64,000 nucleotides of DNA, taken from contig NZ_JBOJLM010000004.1 of NCBI RefSeq assembly GCF_050750585.1, forward strand, positions 124,001 to 188,000. Reading direction: 5' to 3'. Source of the DNA: Salinimicrobium sp050750585 (GTDB lineage: Bacteria > Bacteroidota > Bacteroidia > Flavobacteriales > Flavobacteriaceae). The position numbers and the translations under genes were made by a program. Each line of letters starts with the position of its first letter. The first letter of the stretch is position 1. Below the pieces are notes generated by a model. It was given only the letters and a program-made list of their open reading frames with translations. It had not been told where the DNA came from and did no database searches. This document shows positions 25,876 through 35,115 of this stretch, piece by piece.

Positions 25876-27903
25876 CTAAGGAAAAATAATAATACGGCTC
25901 TTGTCAAAGAAATATTTCTCAAGCTTGGCAGGAATACCCCTTAGTACATTCTGAAAGGATTTTGAACCCTTTCTGGCCGAGACCAGCACCACAATATCCT
26001 CTTCCTGCATGTCTCTGCCCAAAATGAGAAAATCGTTCCACTCCTTGAAGATCTTAAAGGTCACAGGAGAATCGCTCTTCATTTTTTTAAACTGCTCTAA
26101 AATTGCCCTTTTTGACACCTCGTTGCAATAGATCACCACCGGAACACTAAGCTCTTTAGAGAGCACTTCGATCTTTCTTACCCACAAAGAGAAACCTTCT
26201 TCCTCTTCGGCAAGTGCCGGTACAACTAAAAACAATCGTTTATGGGTGGCAAGTGGCCTGCTAAAGTGAGTAATAAAGGAAGTTTTATTGTTCGCATCAA
26301 TAATGCGCTCCATCTTTTTGCCGATAAGTTTATCGATAAGCCCTTTTTCTGAAGGCCATCCAAAAATGACAAGATCGGCAATGATTTCCCTTGCCTTTCT
26401 GGCAATTCCCTGCGCAACATTGTGATCTATGGTAGCATGTATGGTAACTTCAGCTTCGGCGGCAGAGGCCTGTGAAACGAAATCTTCAAGTTTGTTGGTA
26501 GCACGGGCAATATTAATTTCTGCTTCGGCATTATTTGGCACTACCGAGAGTATAGAAATGGGATTGGGAGACGTCTTATCCTTGATCAGGATTGCGAACT
26601 CAAGCAACTTGTCAAAATTCAGAATATTGGCAATAGGCAGTAAGATGGTTTCATTTTTAAAAGCTTCGGCGTTTTTTACCTCTTTTGAGAGGTCTTTATC
26701 AGATTCAGCTTTTAGTTTACCTGCCGCCCTTTGTGTGGCAAGGGTGGCAACTATAGAGGTAGCCAGGATGAGGATAATTGTCCCGTTTAAAATATTTTCA
26801 TCTATGATCCCTGCGTTGAAACCTACAATGATCACGGCAAGGGTCGCCGCAGCATGCCCGCTGCTCAACCCGAAAATAACCTTTCGCTGTGCGGCCGAAT
26901 ATTTGAAAGTGAGTTGGGTGAGGAAGGAAGCAAGCCACTTTCCTAAAACAGCTACTACCGTTAAGGTTCCTGCCACCAATAGCGCCATTGGCCCACTAAA
27001 GATCACACTGATATCTACCAGCATCCCTACACTTATCAGGAAAAAAGGAATGAACAGGGAATTCCCAATAAATTCTACCCTGTTCATAAGTGCCGAAGAA
27101 TGGGGGATTAGCCTGTTAAGGGACAACCCTGCAAGAAAGGCTCCTATAATGGGTTCCACTCCCGCCAGTTCGGCTAGAAACGCCGATATAAACACGACAG
27201 TAAGCACAAATATGTAGTGGGAATGCTTTTCATTTTCCATGCTTGTAAAGAACCATTTGGCTATTCTGGGGACAAGAAAGAACATAATGACCGAAAAAAT
27301 TGCGAGAGAGATTCCCAGGCGTTGCCAAAATGCAGCATTGAGGGTGCCTTCATGGTTTTCCATAATTACTGCAAGTACAATGAGTACCGCAGTATCTGTA
27401 AGTATAGTTCCACCCACAGTGATCGCCACGGCTTCGTTCTTTGATACCTTCAGCTTACTCACTATGGGATATGTGAGCAGGGTGTGGGTAGCAAACATAC
27501 TGGCAGTTAAAAAACTGGCGTTGAAATCGTAATTCAGAAGAAAATAACAAACAGGGAAGCCTATTCCCAGGGGAATGCTAAACGTGAAAAATCCGAAGAG
27601 AAAACTTTTATTCCGGTTCGCTTTAAACTGGTTCATGTCGAGTTCCAGGCCCGCAATAAACATGATGTAAAGCAATCCTATGGTAGAAAATAGATCTATA
27701 GCAGCACTTTGTTCCAGGATTCCGGCACCATATGGGCCAATAACAATCCCTGAAACAATCAGGATGATGATCCCGGGAATATTCAGGCGCCGCAATACAA
27801 TGGGAGAAATGAGGATTATAAGCAGGATAAGCGAAAAAACCAGCACCGGATTGGATAGCGGCAATTCAAATTCATGTTTCAGTAACTCGAGGAATTCTTT
27901 CAT
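25876..27903 (-). CDS. KefB-like cation:proton antiporter with USP-like domains
   Basis: The 675-residue protein has a CPA2 Na+/H+ exchanger domain (about 1-400, some 12 transmembrane segments) and two cytoplasmic universal-stress-protein-like segments (about 410-545 and 555-675) in place of an RCK domain. This arrangement is common in Bacteroidota. It probably exports Na+ or K+ in exchange for protons, with the USP part sensing a nucleotide or redox signal (inference). It is transcribed in the same direction as the upstream NhaP-type gene, with a 101-nt gap, and divergently from the third antiporter gene. Confidence 0.92.
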   Translation of the reverse strand: MKEFLELLKHEFELPLSNPVLVFSLILLIILISPIVLRRLNIPGIIILIVSGIVIGPYGAGILEQSAAIDLFSTIGLLYIMFIAGLELDMNQFKANRNKSFLFGFFTFSIPLGIGFPVCYFLLNYDFNASFLTASMFATHTLLTYPIVSKLKVSKNEAVAITVGGTILTDTAVLIVLAVIMENHEGTLNAAFWQRLGISLAIFSVIMFFLVPRIAKWFFTSMENEKHSHYIFVLTVVFISAFLAELAGVEPIIGAFLAGLSLNRLIPHSSALMNRVEFIGNSLFIPFFLISVGMLVDISVIFSGPMALLVAGTLTVVAVLGKWLASFLTQLTFKYSAAQRKVIFGLSSGHAAATLAVIIVGFNAGIIDENILNGTIILILATSIVATLATQRAAGKLKAESDKDLSKEVKNAEAFKNETILLPIANILNFDKLLEFAILIKDKTSPNPISILSVVPNNAEAEINIARATNKLEDFVSQASAAEAEVTIHATIDHNVAQGIARKAREIIADLVIFGWPSEKGLIDKLIGKKMERIIDANNKTSFITHFSRPLATHKRLFLVVPALAEEEEGFSLWVRKIEVLSKELSVPVVIYCNEVSKRAILEQFKKMKSDSPVTFKIFKEWNDFLILGRDMQEEDIVVLVSARKGSKSFQNVLRGIPAKLEKYFFDKSRIIIFP

Positions 27904-28063
27904 ATATTTCCAGTAAAGGATTTAAAAGTAGTAGATATTGTCACTCTTAAAATAAAATTCCTGCAAAAAATGCTATTTTTAAGTGATTTTTGACAGAATC
28001 GATCAGCTTCACTGTTGTGAAGCTTCCTTTTATTGAGTTAAACCCACACTAAAATATCGGCTT

Positions 28064-29848
28064 ATGGAAGAATTCAATATTTTCAATCTACTTATAATCC
28101 TCGCCGGAGCATGGGTGGGTGGTGCCGCTGCAAAAAAACTGGGCTATCCTGCCATTCTAGGAGAACTGGTGATAGGAATTATTTTAGGTCCGGCAGTTTT
28201 AGGAATGCTCGAAACCTCCGAAATGATAAGCATCCTGGCCGAAGTTGGAATTATCCTGCTCATGGTATATATTGGGATGGAGATCAACTTTAGGGATCTT
28301 GGAAAAGCATCCTGGCCGGGACTCCTGGCAGCTATTGGAGGCTTTGTTGTACCCTTTGGCCTTGGCTATTACACCATCATCCTCTTTGACGGAACTCAAA
28401 TGGCTGCCCTCTTCGTAGCCATTGCCGTAGGTGTGACCTCGCTGGCAACCAAAAGCCGTATCCTGGTAGACCTGAAGCTACTCAACACCCGTATTGCCTA
28501 TGTTTTGATGGCTGGAGCCTTAATCTCAGATACGCTCGCCCTCATCATTTTCGCAGGTCTAATGAGTTTTGTAGATGTAGGGAATATTGATGCTCTTGGC
28601 CTCATATGGGTAGCAGGTAAGGCTATTTTGTTCTTCATATTTACTGCTGTGGGAGGAATCTATCTTCTGCCTCTTTTGGGAAAAACTCTTAGCCGTGCTA
28701 AGATTAAAGACCGTACCCTGCATTTTACCCTTATTTTAATCATCGTGTTTGGTTTTGCCGAACTTGCCGAACTTGCAGGCCTTCACAGCATTCTTGGAGC
28801 GTTTATGGCCGGGCTTTTCATTAGGGACGGAGTTTTTAACAGGCAAATTTCCAAAGAGATCAATGACATATTTCACGATGTATCCATCGGGTTTTTAGCA
28901 CCTATATTTTTTGTTTCCGCCGGATTTAACGTTACGCTGGACATTTTTCAAACCGACCTTTGGATGCTTATCGCAGTAACTTTAGTAGCCATGATTGGAA
29001 AAATTGGAGGAACTGCTTTGTTCTACCTGCCCAGTGGCTACGGATGGCGCGAAGGTCTTACTGTAGGAACCGGAATGAACGGAAGGGGCGCAGTTGAAAT
29101 TATTATTGCGGGTATTGGACTTGAAATGGGTATCATTTCTGCTGAAATCTTTTCTATCCTGGTTTTCATGGCCATTTTTACTACCCTCACAGTTCCGGTC
29201 TTCCTTACCTGGACCACAAAATGGCTTAAAAATCGGGGGGAACTTATCCATCAGGAATCCAGGAAAGGCTTTCTTATCCTGGGTGCAAATCCGTTGGGAA
29301 TACATCTGGCTAAGCACCTCGCAAAAGAGAACGATGTTACTCTTGTAGATTCTAACCGCGACATGGTAGAACTGGCAAAAAATGAAGGTTTAAATGCCAT
29401 TTTTGGAAACATTCTGAAAGAAGAGACTATGGAACAGGCCCATGCCATAGACAAAGGCACTTTTATTGCGCTCACCGCCAACAGTGAGATCAATCTACTG
29501 GCAGCACAACTGGCCAATGATTCCTTCTATATTCCGAAGAAGATTGTGCTCATGGATCCAAAAGAATCTGGTGCGGGCGTAGATCTTCTTGACAGGATAG
29601 ACGCTTCGTCAATGTTTGCCGCAAAGACAAAACTTGATCCGTGGACATATAAATTGAGTAGCAACAGTGCAGCAGAGCATGAAATTCTTATAGAAGAGGA
29701 AATGTCTACCCGGCAATGGATTAAAGAACAAAAAAAGCAGCAAAAAGATTTTCTGCCTATTTTAATTATTAATCCCGAAGGCCAGAAGCGACCTTTCCAC
29801 TTCCACGACACCATAAGTCCCGGTGAAAAAATAATATATTTACAGTGA
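28064..29848 (+). CDS. CPA2 cation:proton antiporter with RCK (TrkA-N) domain
   Basis: The 594-residue membrane protein has a CPA2 exchanger domain (about 1-390) followed by a TrkA-N fold beginning at GFLILGANPLGIHLAKHLA (about 404) and a short C-terminal domain. It is divergent from the KefB-like gene across a 160-nt gap. The GMNGRGAVEIIIAGIG stretch is the conserved TM11-like region of CPA2 proteins. It may share an operon with the MBL-fold hydrolase, 35 nt downstream. Confidence 0.93.
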   Translation: MEEFNIFNLLIILAGAWVGGAAAKKLGYPAILGELVIGIILGPAVLGMLETSEMISILAEVGIILLMVYIGMEINFRDLGKASWPGLLAAIGGFVVPFGLGYYTIILFDGTQMAALFVAIAVGVTSLATKSRILVDLKLLNTRIAYVLMAGALISDTLALIIFAGLMSFVDVGNIDALGLIWVAGKAILFFIFTAVGGIYLLPLLGKTLSRAKIKDRTLHFTLILIIVFGFAELAELAGLHSILGAFMAGLFIRDGVFNRQISKEINDIFHDVSIGFLAPIFFVSAGFNVTLDIFQTDLWMLIAVTLVAMIGKIGGTALFYLPSGYGWREGLTVGTGMNGRGAVEIIIAGIGLEMGIISAEIFSILVFMAIFTTLTVPVFLTWTTKWLKNRGELIHQESRKGFLILGANPLGIHLAKHLAKENDVTLVDSNRDMVELAKNEGLNAIFGNILKEETMEQAHAIDKGTFIALTANSEINLLAAQLANDSFYIPKKIVLMDPKESGAGVDLLDRIDASSMFAAKTKLDPWTYKLSSNSAAEHEILIEEEMSTRQWIKEQKKQQKDFLPILIINPEGQKRPFHFHDTISPGEKIIYLQ

Positions 29849-29883
29849 ATTTATTCAGGAACCCTAAAATCACCTAAAAATTC

Positions 29884-30744
29884 ATGAAAATATATCCTAT
29901 TGAAGCCGGTAATTTTAAGCTGGATGGAGGTGCCATGTTTGGTGTGGTACCAAAATCTATCTGGAATAAAACCAATCCGGCAGATTCAAATAACATGATC
30001 GATATTGCCGCCACCTGTCTGCTCATTGAAGATGGTGACCGGCTTATACTTATCGATACCGGGATGGGAGATAAGCAAAATGAGAAATTCTTTGGCTACT
30101 ACTATCTCTGGGGAGATGACAGCATTGATAAATCCCTGAAGAAACAGGGGTTTACAAGAGATGATGTCACCGATGTTTTTATGACGCACCTGCACTTTGA
30201 CCATTGCGGCGGTAGCATACAATGGAATAAAGACCGTAGCGGTTATGAACCGGCATTCAAAAATGCCACTTTCTGGACCAATAAAGAACACTGGCAGTGG
30301 GCAACCCAGCCCAACGCCCGGGAGAAAGCTTCTTTTCTGAAGGAGAACATACTTCCCATGGAAGAAAGCGGCCAGTTGAAATTCATTGAAAGACAGGGAG
30401 GAGCATATCAGGAAAATTCTGAACTCGATTTTGGAATTCTTTTTGTAGATGGTCATACCGATAAGCAGATGATCCCCCACATTAAGTACCAGGGAAAAAC
30501 GCTGGTATTTACGGCCGATCTTTTGCCAACCGCGGGTCACATTCCATTGCCTTTTGTTATGGGATATGATACCAGGCCTTTACTTACGCTTCCTGAAAAG
30601 AAGACATTCCTGGAAACGGCTGCCAAAGAAGATTTCTATCTTTTTCTGGAACACGATGCCCATAACAAGGTGATAAAAGTAAAAGAAACCGAAAAAGGAG
30701 TACGATTAGACGAAGTATATACATTTAACGAAATATTTAATTAG
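29884..30744 (+). CDS. MBL-fold metallo-hydrolase
   Basis: The 286-residue soluble protein shows the dinuclear-zinc motif H102-x-H104-x-D106-H107 (THLHFDHCGG), a downstream DGHTD and ADLLPTAGH, and a late EHDAH. This pattern resembles AttM/AidC-type lactonases and general glyoxalase-II-like hydrolases. No signal peptide is seen. The substrate is unknown; lactone hydrolysis (quorum quenching) is possible from family resemblance only. It is 35 nt downstream of an antiporter gene and 6 nt upstream of the S8 protease gene. Confidence 0.9.
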   Translation: MKIYPIEAGNFKLDGGAMFGVVPKSIWNKTNPADSNNMIDIAATCLLIEDGDRLILIDTGMGDKQNEKFFGYYYLWGDDSIDKSLKKQGFTRDDVTDVFMTHLHFDHCGGSIQWNKDRSGYEPAFKNATFWTNKEHWQWATQPNAREKASFLKENILPMEESGQLKFIERQGGAYQENSELDFGILFVDGHTDKQMIPHIKYQGKTLVFTADLLPTAGHIPLPFVMGYDTRPLLTLPEKKTFLETAAKEDFYLFLEHDAHNKVIKVKETEKGVRLDEVYTFNEIFN

Positions 30745-30750
30745 AAAATT

Positions 30751-32430
30751 ATGAAGATCCCAATTTACAGGCCTTTTCTGGCAGCCGGAATGGCCGCTAT
30801 TCTGGCAGCATGTGGCAGCTCGGCTCCCGCAATTGTTTCTACGCCTATTGAAAATATTGATGAAACACCGCTAAAAGTTTCTGAACTTACAGACGTTGAA
30901 CTAAAAGGCTGGGGTGGAGCCGATCTTGTTTCTGATACCATTCCCGGTATGAGCGTGCAAAAAGCTTACAGCGAGATCATCAAGAACAACAAAGGCAAAA
31001 AAGTCATTGTAGCAGTTATTGACAGTGGTGTTGATATAGAACATGAAGATCTTGACGGGGTGATTTGGACCAATGAAGACGAAAAACCCAACAACAATCG
31101 CGATGACGATAATAACGGTTATGTTGACGACATTCACGGCTGGAACTTTCTTGGTGATGCAGTAGAAGAAAATCTTGAATATACCCGGATCTACAAAAAG
31201 CTGAAATCTAAGTACAGCAGCATACCTGCAGGTGCTGTAAAGCCCGAAAATCAGGAAGAATTTGAGCTTTATCAGCGTGCAAAAGCCGAGTATGATAAAG
31301 AATACAACGAGACGCTTGGCATGAAGAACCAGTACGAAGGTATTGTGCAACAGCTAAAAGTATCTCATGAGGCTGTATCGGCCAAAATTGGCAAAGAAGA
31401 TTACACTTTGGAGGAGTTGAGAAATATGGAAGCAACTTCCGAAGAAATGCAGCAGTACAAAGGCTTCTTGAGCCAGGTAATGAGCAATGTTGAAGGTACT
31501 ATCCCAGATGCTATTTCACAGCTGCAGGAGGCTATCGACTACTTTGACGGCAGGCTTTCTTCTCACTTTAATCTCGACCTTAATGCCCGTGCCGCGGTAG
31601 GGGACGATGTTGATGATATTACAGATACCGACTACGGAAATGCAAATGTGATGGGACCAACACCCGATAAAGAAGATCTTAAACACGGTACCCACGTGGC
31701 AGGTATTATTGCTGCTGAAAGAGACAATAAAGTAGGTCTTAACGGGGTTGCCAACAATGTAGAGATCATGGTACTTAGAGCAGTGCCTGATGGAGACGAG
31801 TATGACAAAGATATTGCCCTTGCCATTCGCTATGCTGTAGATAACGGTGCCAGCATTATCAACACCAGCTTCGGAAAATATTTCTCTACCCACCCACAAT
31901 GGGTAAGAGATGCTATAAAGTATGCCGATGATAATGATGTACTTATTGTGAACGCCGCCGGAAATGAAGGATTAAACCTTGACCAGAATGCGGTATATCC
32001 AAACGATCAGGATCCTGAAAATCCAAGTGAGATCGCAGATAACTTTCTTACTGTAGGAGCTCTTAATTATGAATATGGCTCTGGCCTAATTGCAGGTTTC
32101 TCTAACTACGGGAAGACCAATGTTGATGTGTTTGCACCAGGAACAAAGATCTGGTCTACTACCCCAAACAACGAGTATGAGTACCTACAGGGAACTTCTA
32201 TGGCAGCACCTGCAGTAGCCGGCGTTGCAGCTGTGATACGCTCTTTCTATCCAAAATTATCAGATGAGCAGGTTAAAAGAGTGATCATGGAAAGTGGCCT
32301 TACCAGCAACGCCACTGTAATTATTGGCGGAGACCCATCAAATACAATGAAATTCAATCAATTATCTACTTCAGGAAAAATGGTTAACCTTTATAACGCC
32401 CTTATCCTGGCCGATAAATTATCAAAATAA
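30751..32430 (+). CDS. S8 (subtilisin-family) peptidase lipoprotein with large insert
   Basis: The 559-residue secreted serine protease is probably a lipoprotein (Cys21 in ILAAC). The catalytic triad is Asp91 (VIDSGVD), His312 (KHGTHVAG) and Ser483 (GTSMAAPAVAG). The gap between Asp and His is about 220 residues, far more than in subtilisin (about 32). It holds a charged, Gln/Glu-rich, probably helical insert from about 135 to 285 containing repeated acidic stretches. Such inserts are known in Bacteroidota S8 proteases. The protein has no T9SS sorting domain at its C-terminus. It is followed 6 nt later by the M1 peptidase gene, so the two are probably co-expressed. Confidence 0.94.
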   Translation: MKIPIYRPFLAAGMAAILAACGSSAPAIVSTPIENIDETPLKVSELTDVELKGWGGADLVSDTIPGMSVQKAYSEIIKNNKGKKVIVAVIDSGVDIEHEDLDGVIWTNEDEKPNNNRDDDNNGYVDDIHGWNFLGDAVEENLEYTRIYKKLKSKYSSIPAGAVKPENQEEFELYQRAKAEYDKEYNETLGMKNQYEGIVQQLKVSHEAVSAKIGKEDYTLEELRNMEATSEEMQQYKGFLSQVMSNVEGTIPDAISQLQEAIDYFDGRLSSHFNLDLNARAAVGDDVDDITDTDYGNANVMGPTPDKEDLKHGTHVAGIIAAERDNKVGLNGVANNVEIMVLRAVPDGDEYDKDIALAIRYAVDNGASIINTSFGKYFSTHPQWVRDAIKYADDNDVLIVNAAGNEGLNLDQNAVYPNDQDPENPSEIADNFLTVGALNYEYGSGLIAGFSNYGKTNVDVFAPGTKIWSTTPNNEYEYLQGTSMAAPAVAGVAAVIRSFYPKLSDEQVKRVIMESGLTSNATVIIGGDPSNTMKFNQLSTSGKMVNLYNALILADKLSK

Positions 32431-32436
32431 GCACGA

Positions 32437-34269
32437 ATGAAGAAAGGAATATTGACACTGGCATTTTTATCATGCCTGGCAGTAACTGCCCAGAATAGTA
32501 CCTCTTACTGGCAACAGGAAGCCAATTACAAGATGAATGTTGACATGAATGTTGACAACTTCCAGTACACCGGGGAGCAGGATCTCGAATATACCAACAA
32601 CTCTCCCGATACGCTAAAAAGGGTATTTTATCACCTGTTTTATAACGCTTTTCAACCGGGAAGTGAAATGGATATCCGTTCGCGAACCATCGCAGATCCA
32701 GATCCTCGCGTAGGAGCCAGAATTGCGAATTTAACTCCTGCACAACAGGGTTACCTGCGTGTAAACACCCTTACCATGAATGGGAAGTCTCTTCAGTTTG
32801 AAGAGGTGGGAACAGTTTTGGAAGTAGAACTCGACGAACCTGTTTTACCTGGGGAAACCGTGAATTTCTCACTAAAGTTTGCGGGGCAGGTACCCGAACA
32901 AATCCGCAGGGCCGGGAGGAACAGTAGTGAAGGAGTAGCATTATCAATGGTGCAATGGTTCCCTAAAATGGCCGAATATGACTTTGAAGGATGGCATGCC
33001 GATCCTTATATTGGCCGTGAGTGGCATGGGGTATGGGGAGACTATGATGTAAAGATCAATATTGATAAAGACTACATTCTTGGTGCTTCAGGAATCCTTC
33101 AAAATGCCAATGAAATTGGCTATGGCTACCAGGACGAAGGTGTAAAAGTAAAGAGAAAAAAAGCTGATAAACTCACCTGGCATTTCGTTGCTGAAGATGT
33201 GCTCGATTTTGCCTGGGCTGCCGATCCTGAATATATTCATGACAAAAGAACGGCTGCCGAAGGTACGGTGCTGCACTTCCTTTATAAAAATAAACCTGAA
33301 ATTAAGGAGAACTGGAAGAACCTGCAGTCAAAGACCGAAGAACTCCTTTTGTACTTTAATGAGCACATAGGGCCTTACCCATGGCCACAGTATTCTGTGA
33401 TCCAGGGAGGAGATGGCGGAATGGAATATGCCATGCTTACTCTTATCACCGGTGAAAGGAATTTTGGAAGCCTTGTGGGCGTGACCGCTCACGAACTTGC
33501 CCACGCCTGGTTCCAGCACCTGCTGGCTACTAACGAGAGCAAGCACGAATGGATGGATGAAGGCTTTACAAGCTACATTTCTGATCTTGCCATGAACGAA
33601 GTAATGGACCAGAACCAGGAAAATCCTTTTGAAGGTTCTTACAGAAGCTATACCCGTTTGGCAACTTCGGGCGCAGAGCAGCCACAAACCACGCATGCCG
33701 ACAGGTATACTTACAACGCAGCCTACGGTGCAACGGCCTATTCAAAAGGCTCAGTTTTTCTTTCGCAGTTAGGTTACATTATTGGTGAAGAAAACCTTCA
33801 GAAGACTTTAAAAAGCTACTACGATGAGTGGAAATTCAAACATCCAACACCCAATGACTTTATTAGGGTAGCCGAAAAGGTTTCGGGTGCAGAGCTCGAT
33901 TGGTATTTAACCGACTGGACGCGTACTACAAACGTTATTGACTACGCCATTCAGGCGGTAGAAGAGGAAGGTGATCAAACCAGGGTTGTGCTCATTAGAA
34001 ATGGCGAAATGCCAATGCCTGTTGAGCTCAAAGTGACCTATAACGACGGTACTTCCGAAGAGATCTATATTCCATTACAGATGATGCGTTGGGAAAAAAC
34101 CGGATTTGATGAAAATCAGACAAAAGAAGACTGGGCGTGGGCTTATCCTACCTATTCTTTTATGCTGAACAAGCCAAAATCGGATGTTGCTTCTATTGAG
34201 ATCGATGCCAGCCAAATGATGGCCGATGTGAATAGGAACAACAATGTTTACCCTAAACCACAACAATAA
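32437..34269 (+). CDS. M1-family aminopeptidase, secreted
   Basis: The 610-residue zinc peptidase has a signal peptide (1-18, ending TAQ). The zinc motif HELAH (His352, Glu353, His356) plus Glu375 in WMDEGF gives the canonical HEXXH-18-E spacing. An exopeptidase motif near QGGDGGMEYAMLT replaces the classical GAMEN. The family cuts N-terminal residues from peptides. It probably works with the S8 protease just upstream in periplasmic or extracellular protein breakdown (inference). A dispersed palindrome and a strong hairpin follow it. Confidence 0.95.
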   Translation: MKKGILTLAFLSCLAVTAQNSTSYWQQEANYKMNVDMNVDNFQYTGEQDLEYTNNSPDTLKRVFYHLFYNAFQPGSEMDIRSRTIADPDPRVGARIANLTPAQQGYLRVNTLTMNGKSLQFEEVGTVLEVELDEPVLPGETVNFSLKFAGQVPEQIRRAGRNSSEGVALSMVQWFPKMAEYDFEGWHADPYIGREWHGVWGDYDVKINIDKDYILGASGILQNANEIGYGYQDEGVKVKRKKADKLTWHFVAEDVLDFAWAADPEYIHDKRTAAEGTVLHFLYKNKPEIKENWKNLQSKTEELLLYFNEHIGPYPWPQYSVIQGGDGGMEYAMLTLITGERNFGSLVGVTAHELAHAWFQHLLATNESKHEWMDEGFTSYISDLAMNEVMDQNQENPFEGSYRSYTRLATSGAEQPQTTHADRYTYNAAYGATAYSKGSVFLSQLGYIIGEENLQKTLKSYYDEWKFKHPTPNDFIRVAEKVSGAELDWYLTDWTRTTNVIDYAIQAVEEEGDQTRVVLIRNGEMPMPVELKVTYNDGTSEEIYIPLQMMRWEKTGFDENQTKEDWAWAYPTYSFMLNKPKSDVASIEIDASQMMADVNRNNNVYPKPQQ

Positions 34270-34275
34270 GAGGTT

Positions 34276-34300
34276 CCAAAAATGGCATTTTTGAGAGGTA
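34276..34300 (+). repeat. Copy of dispersed palindromic motif
   Basis: CAAAAATGGCATTTTTG followed by AGAGGTA lies just after the M1 peptidase stop. The core is a self-complementary 17-mer. Related copies occur at 42403, 42708, 20571 and, as two inverted copies, 48379-48418. Confidence 0.5.
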
Positions 34301-34395
34301 TTTCAGCAGCTGAATAAAATGCTATTCTGAATAAAAGATGAATTAAAATATCTGATTTTCAGAAATAATTAAAACCTGAAATTTTCAGGTTGATC

Positions 34396-34424
34396 AAAAA
34401 GAGGCTTTAAACGGCCTCTTTTTT
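34396..34424 (+). terminator. Rho-independent terminator of the S8-M1 operon
   Basis: Stem AAAAAGAGGC / GCCTCTTTTT with an 8-nt loop followed by T residues. It lies 127 nt after the M1 peptidase stop. From here to 34716 (rnpA) I see no gene, RNA or clear repeat. Confidence 0.85.
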
Positions 34425-34716
34425 ATTTTATAAGTTTAGACCATGAGATTCTTTGTTAAATACTTAGTTATAAAGTTTATTGTCCGGGGAAAGAGTCAAG
34501 ATCGCTTCATTGCAAGAACGAGGAGCCAGGCCTTTACCCAACCAACTAATAAATAACGATATTCTATTTCATAAATAAAGTTCCTATATATTCAGAAACT
34601 AAAAACCACCCTTCTATACCTTTAAATAAACTGAATTATTGGTGAATTCGTGGCCTTAGCTCCTGTTTGATATATTTAATCGGACAACATTGATTTATAA
34701 ATGATAATTTTACCTC

Positions 34717-35115
34717 ATGGATGAAAGCTTCGGAAAGAAGGAAAAATTAAAGAGCAAAGTTCTTATTGATAAACTTTTTGCTGAAGGCCAAACGGTCAAA
34801 AAATATCCCTTGCTTTTGGTGTACACCCGGCTTCAAAACCCTTCAGAAAAAGTAAATAAGGTAGGGGTTTCAGTTTCTAAGAGAAACTTTAAACGCGCGG
34901 TTGACAGAATCAAAATTAAGCGGCTCATGCGAGAGGTTTTTAGAAAAAATAAGTATCTTGTTACCAGTAATTTAGCCCAAAATTATGCTGTAATGTTGAT
35001 CTATACCGGGCGCGAAATATGGAGTTATGCCGATTTATCGCGCAACGGCGAAGAACTTCTGAAAAGATTTGTGGCGCAGGAAAAAATGAAGGAACATGAA
35101 AAAGACCCTCTCTAA
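34717..35115 (+). CDS. rnpA: Ribonuclease P protein component
   Basis: The 132-residue basic protein is the protein subunit of RNase P, which matures tRNA 5' ends. The signature RNFKRAVDRIKIKRLMRE (family RNR box) is clear. Length is normal. It is not preceded by rpmH, as is common in Bacteroidota. Its 3' end overlaps the S41 peptidase start by 20 nt, suggesting one transcript. The C-terminus is rich in Lys/Glu. Confidence 0.95.
   Translation: MDESFGKKEKLKSKVLIDKLFAEGQTVKKYPLLLVYTRLQNPSEKVNKVGVSVSKRNFKRAVDRIKIKRLMREVFRKNKYLVTSNLAQNYAVMLIYTGREIWSYADLSRNGEELLKRFVAQEKMKEHEKDPL

Noticed and set aside
26429..27217. 262-codon plus-strand open frame within the KefB-like gene
   Set aside because: It is antisense to a clear membrane transporter gene, its protein has no recognisable domain, and it is a codon-bias shadow.
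34717..35115. rnpA as a marker of the replication origin
   Set aside because: In Bacteroidota rnpA is commonly separate from dnaA and rpmH, and neither is here; the parS-like sites are the better hint.
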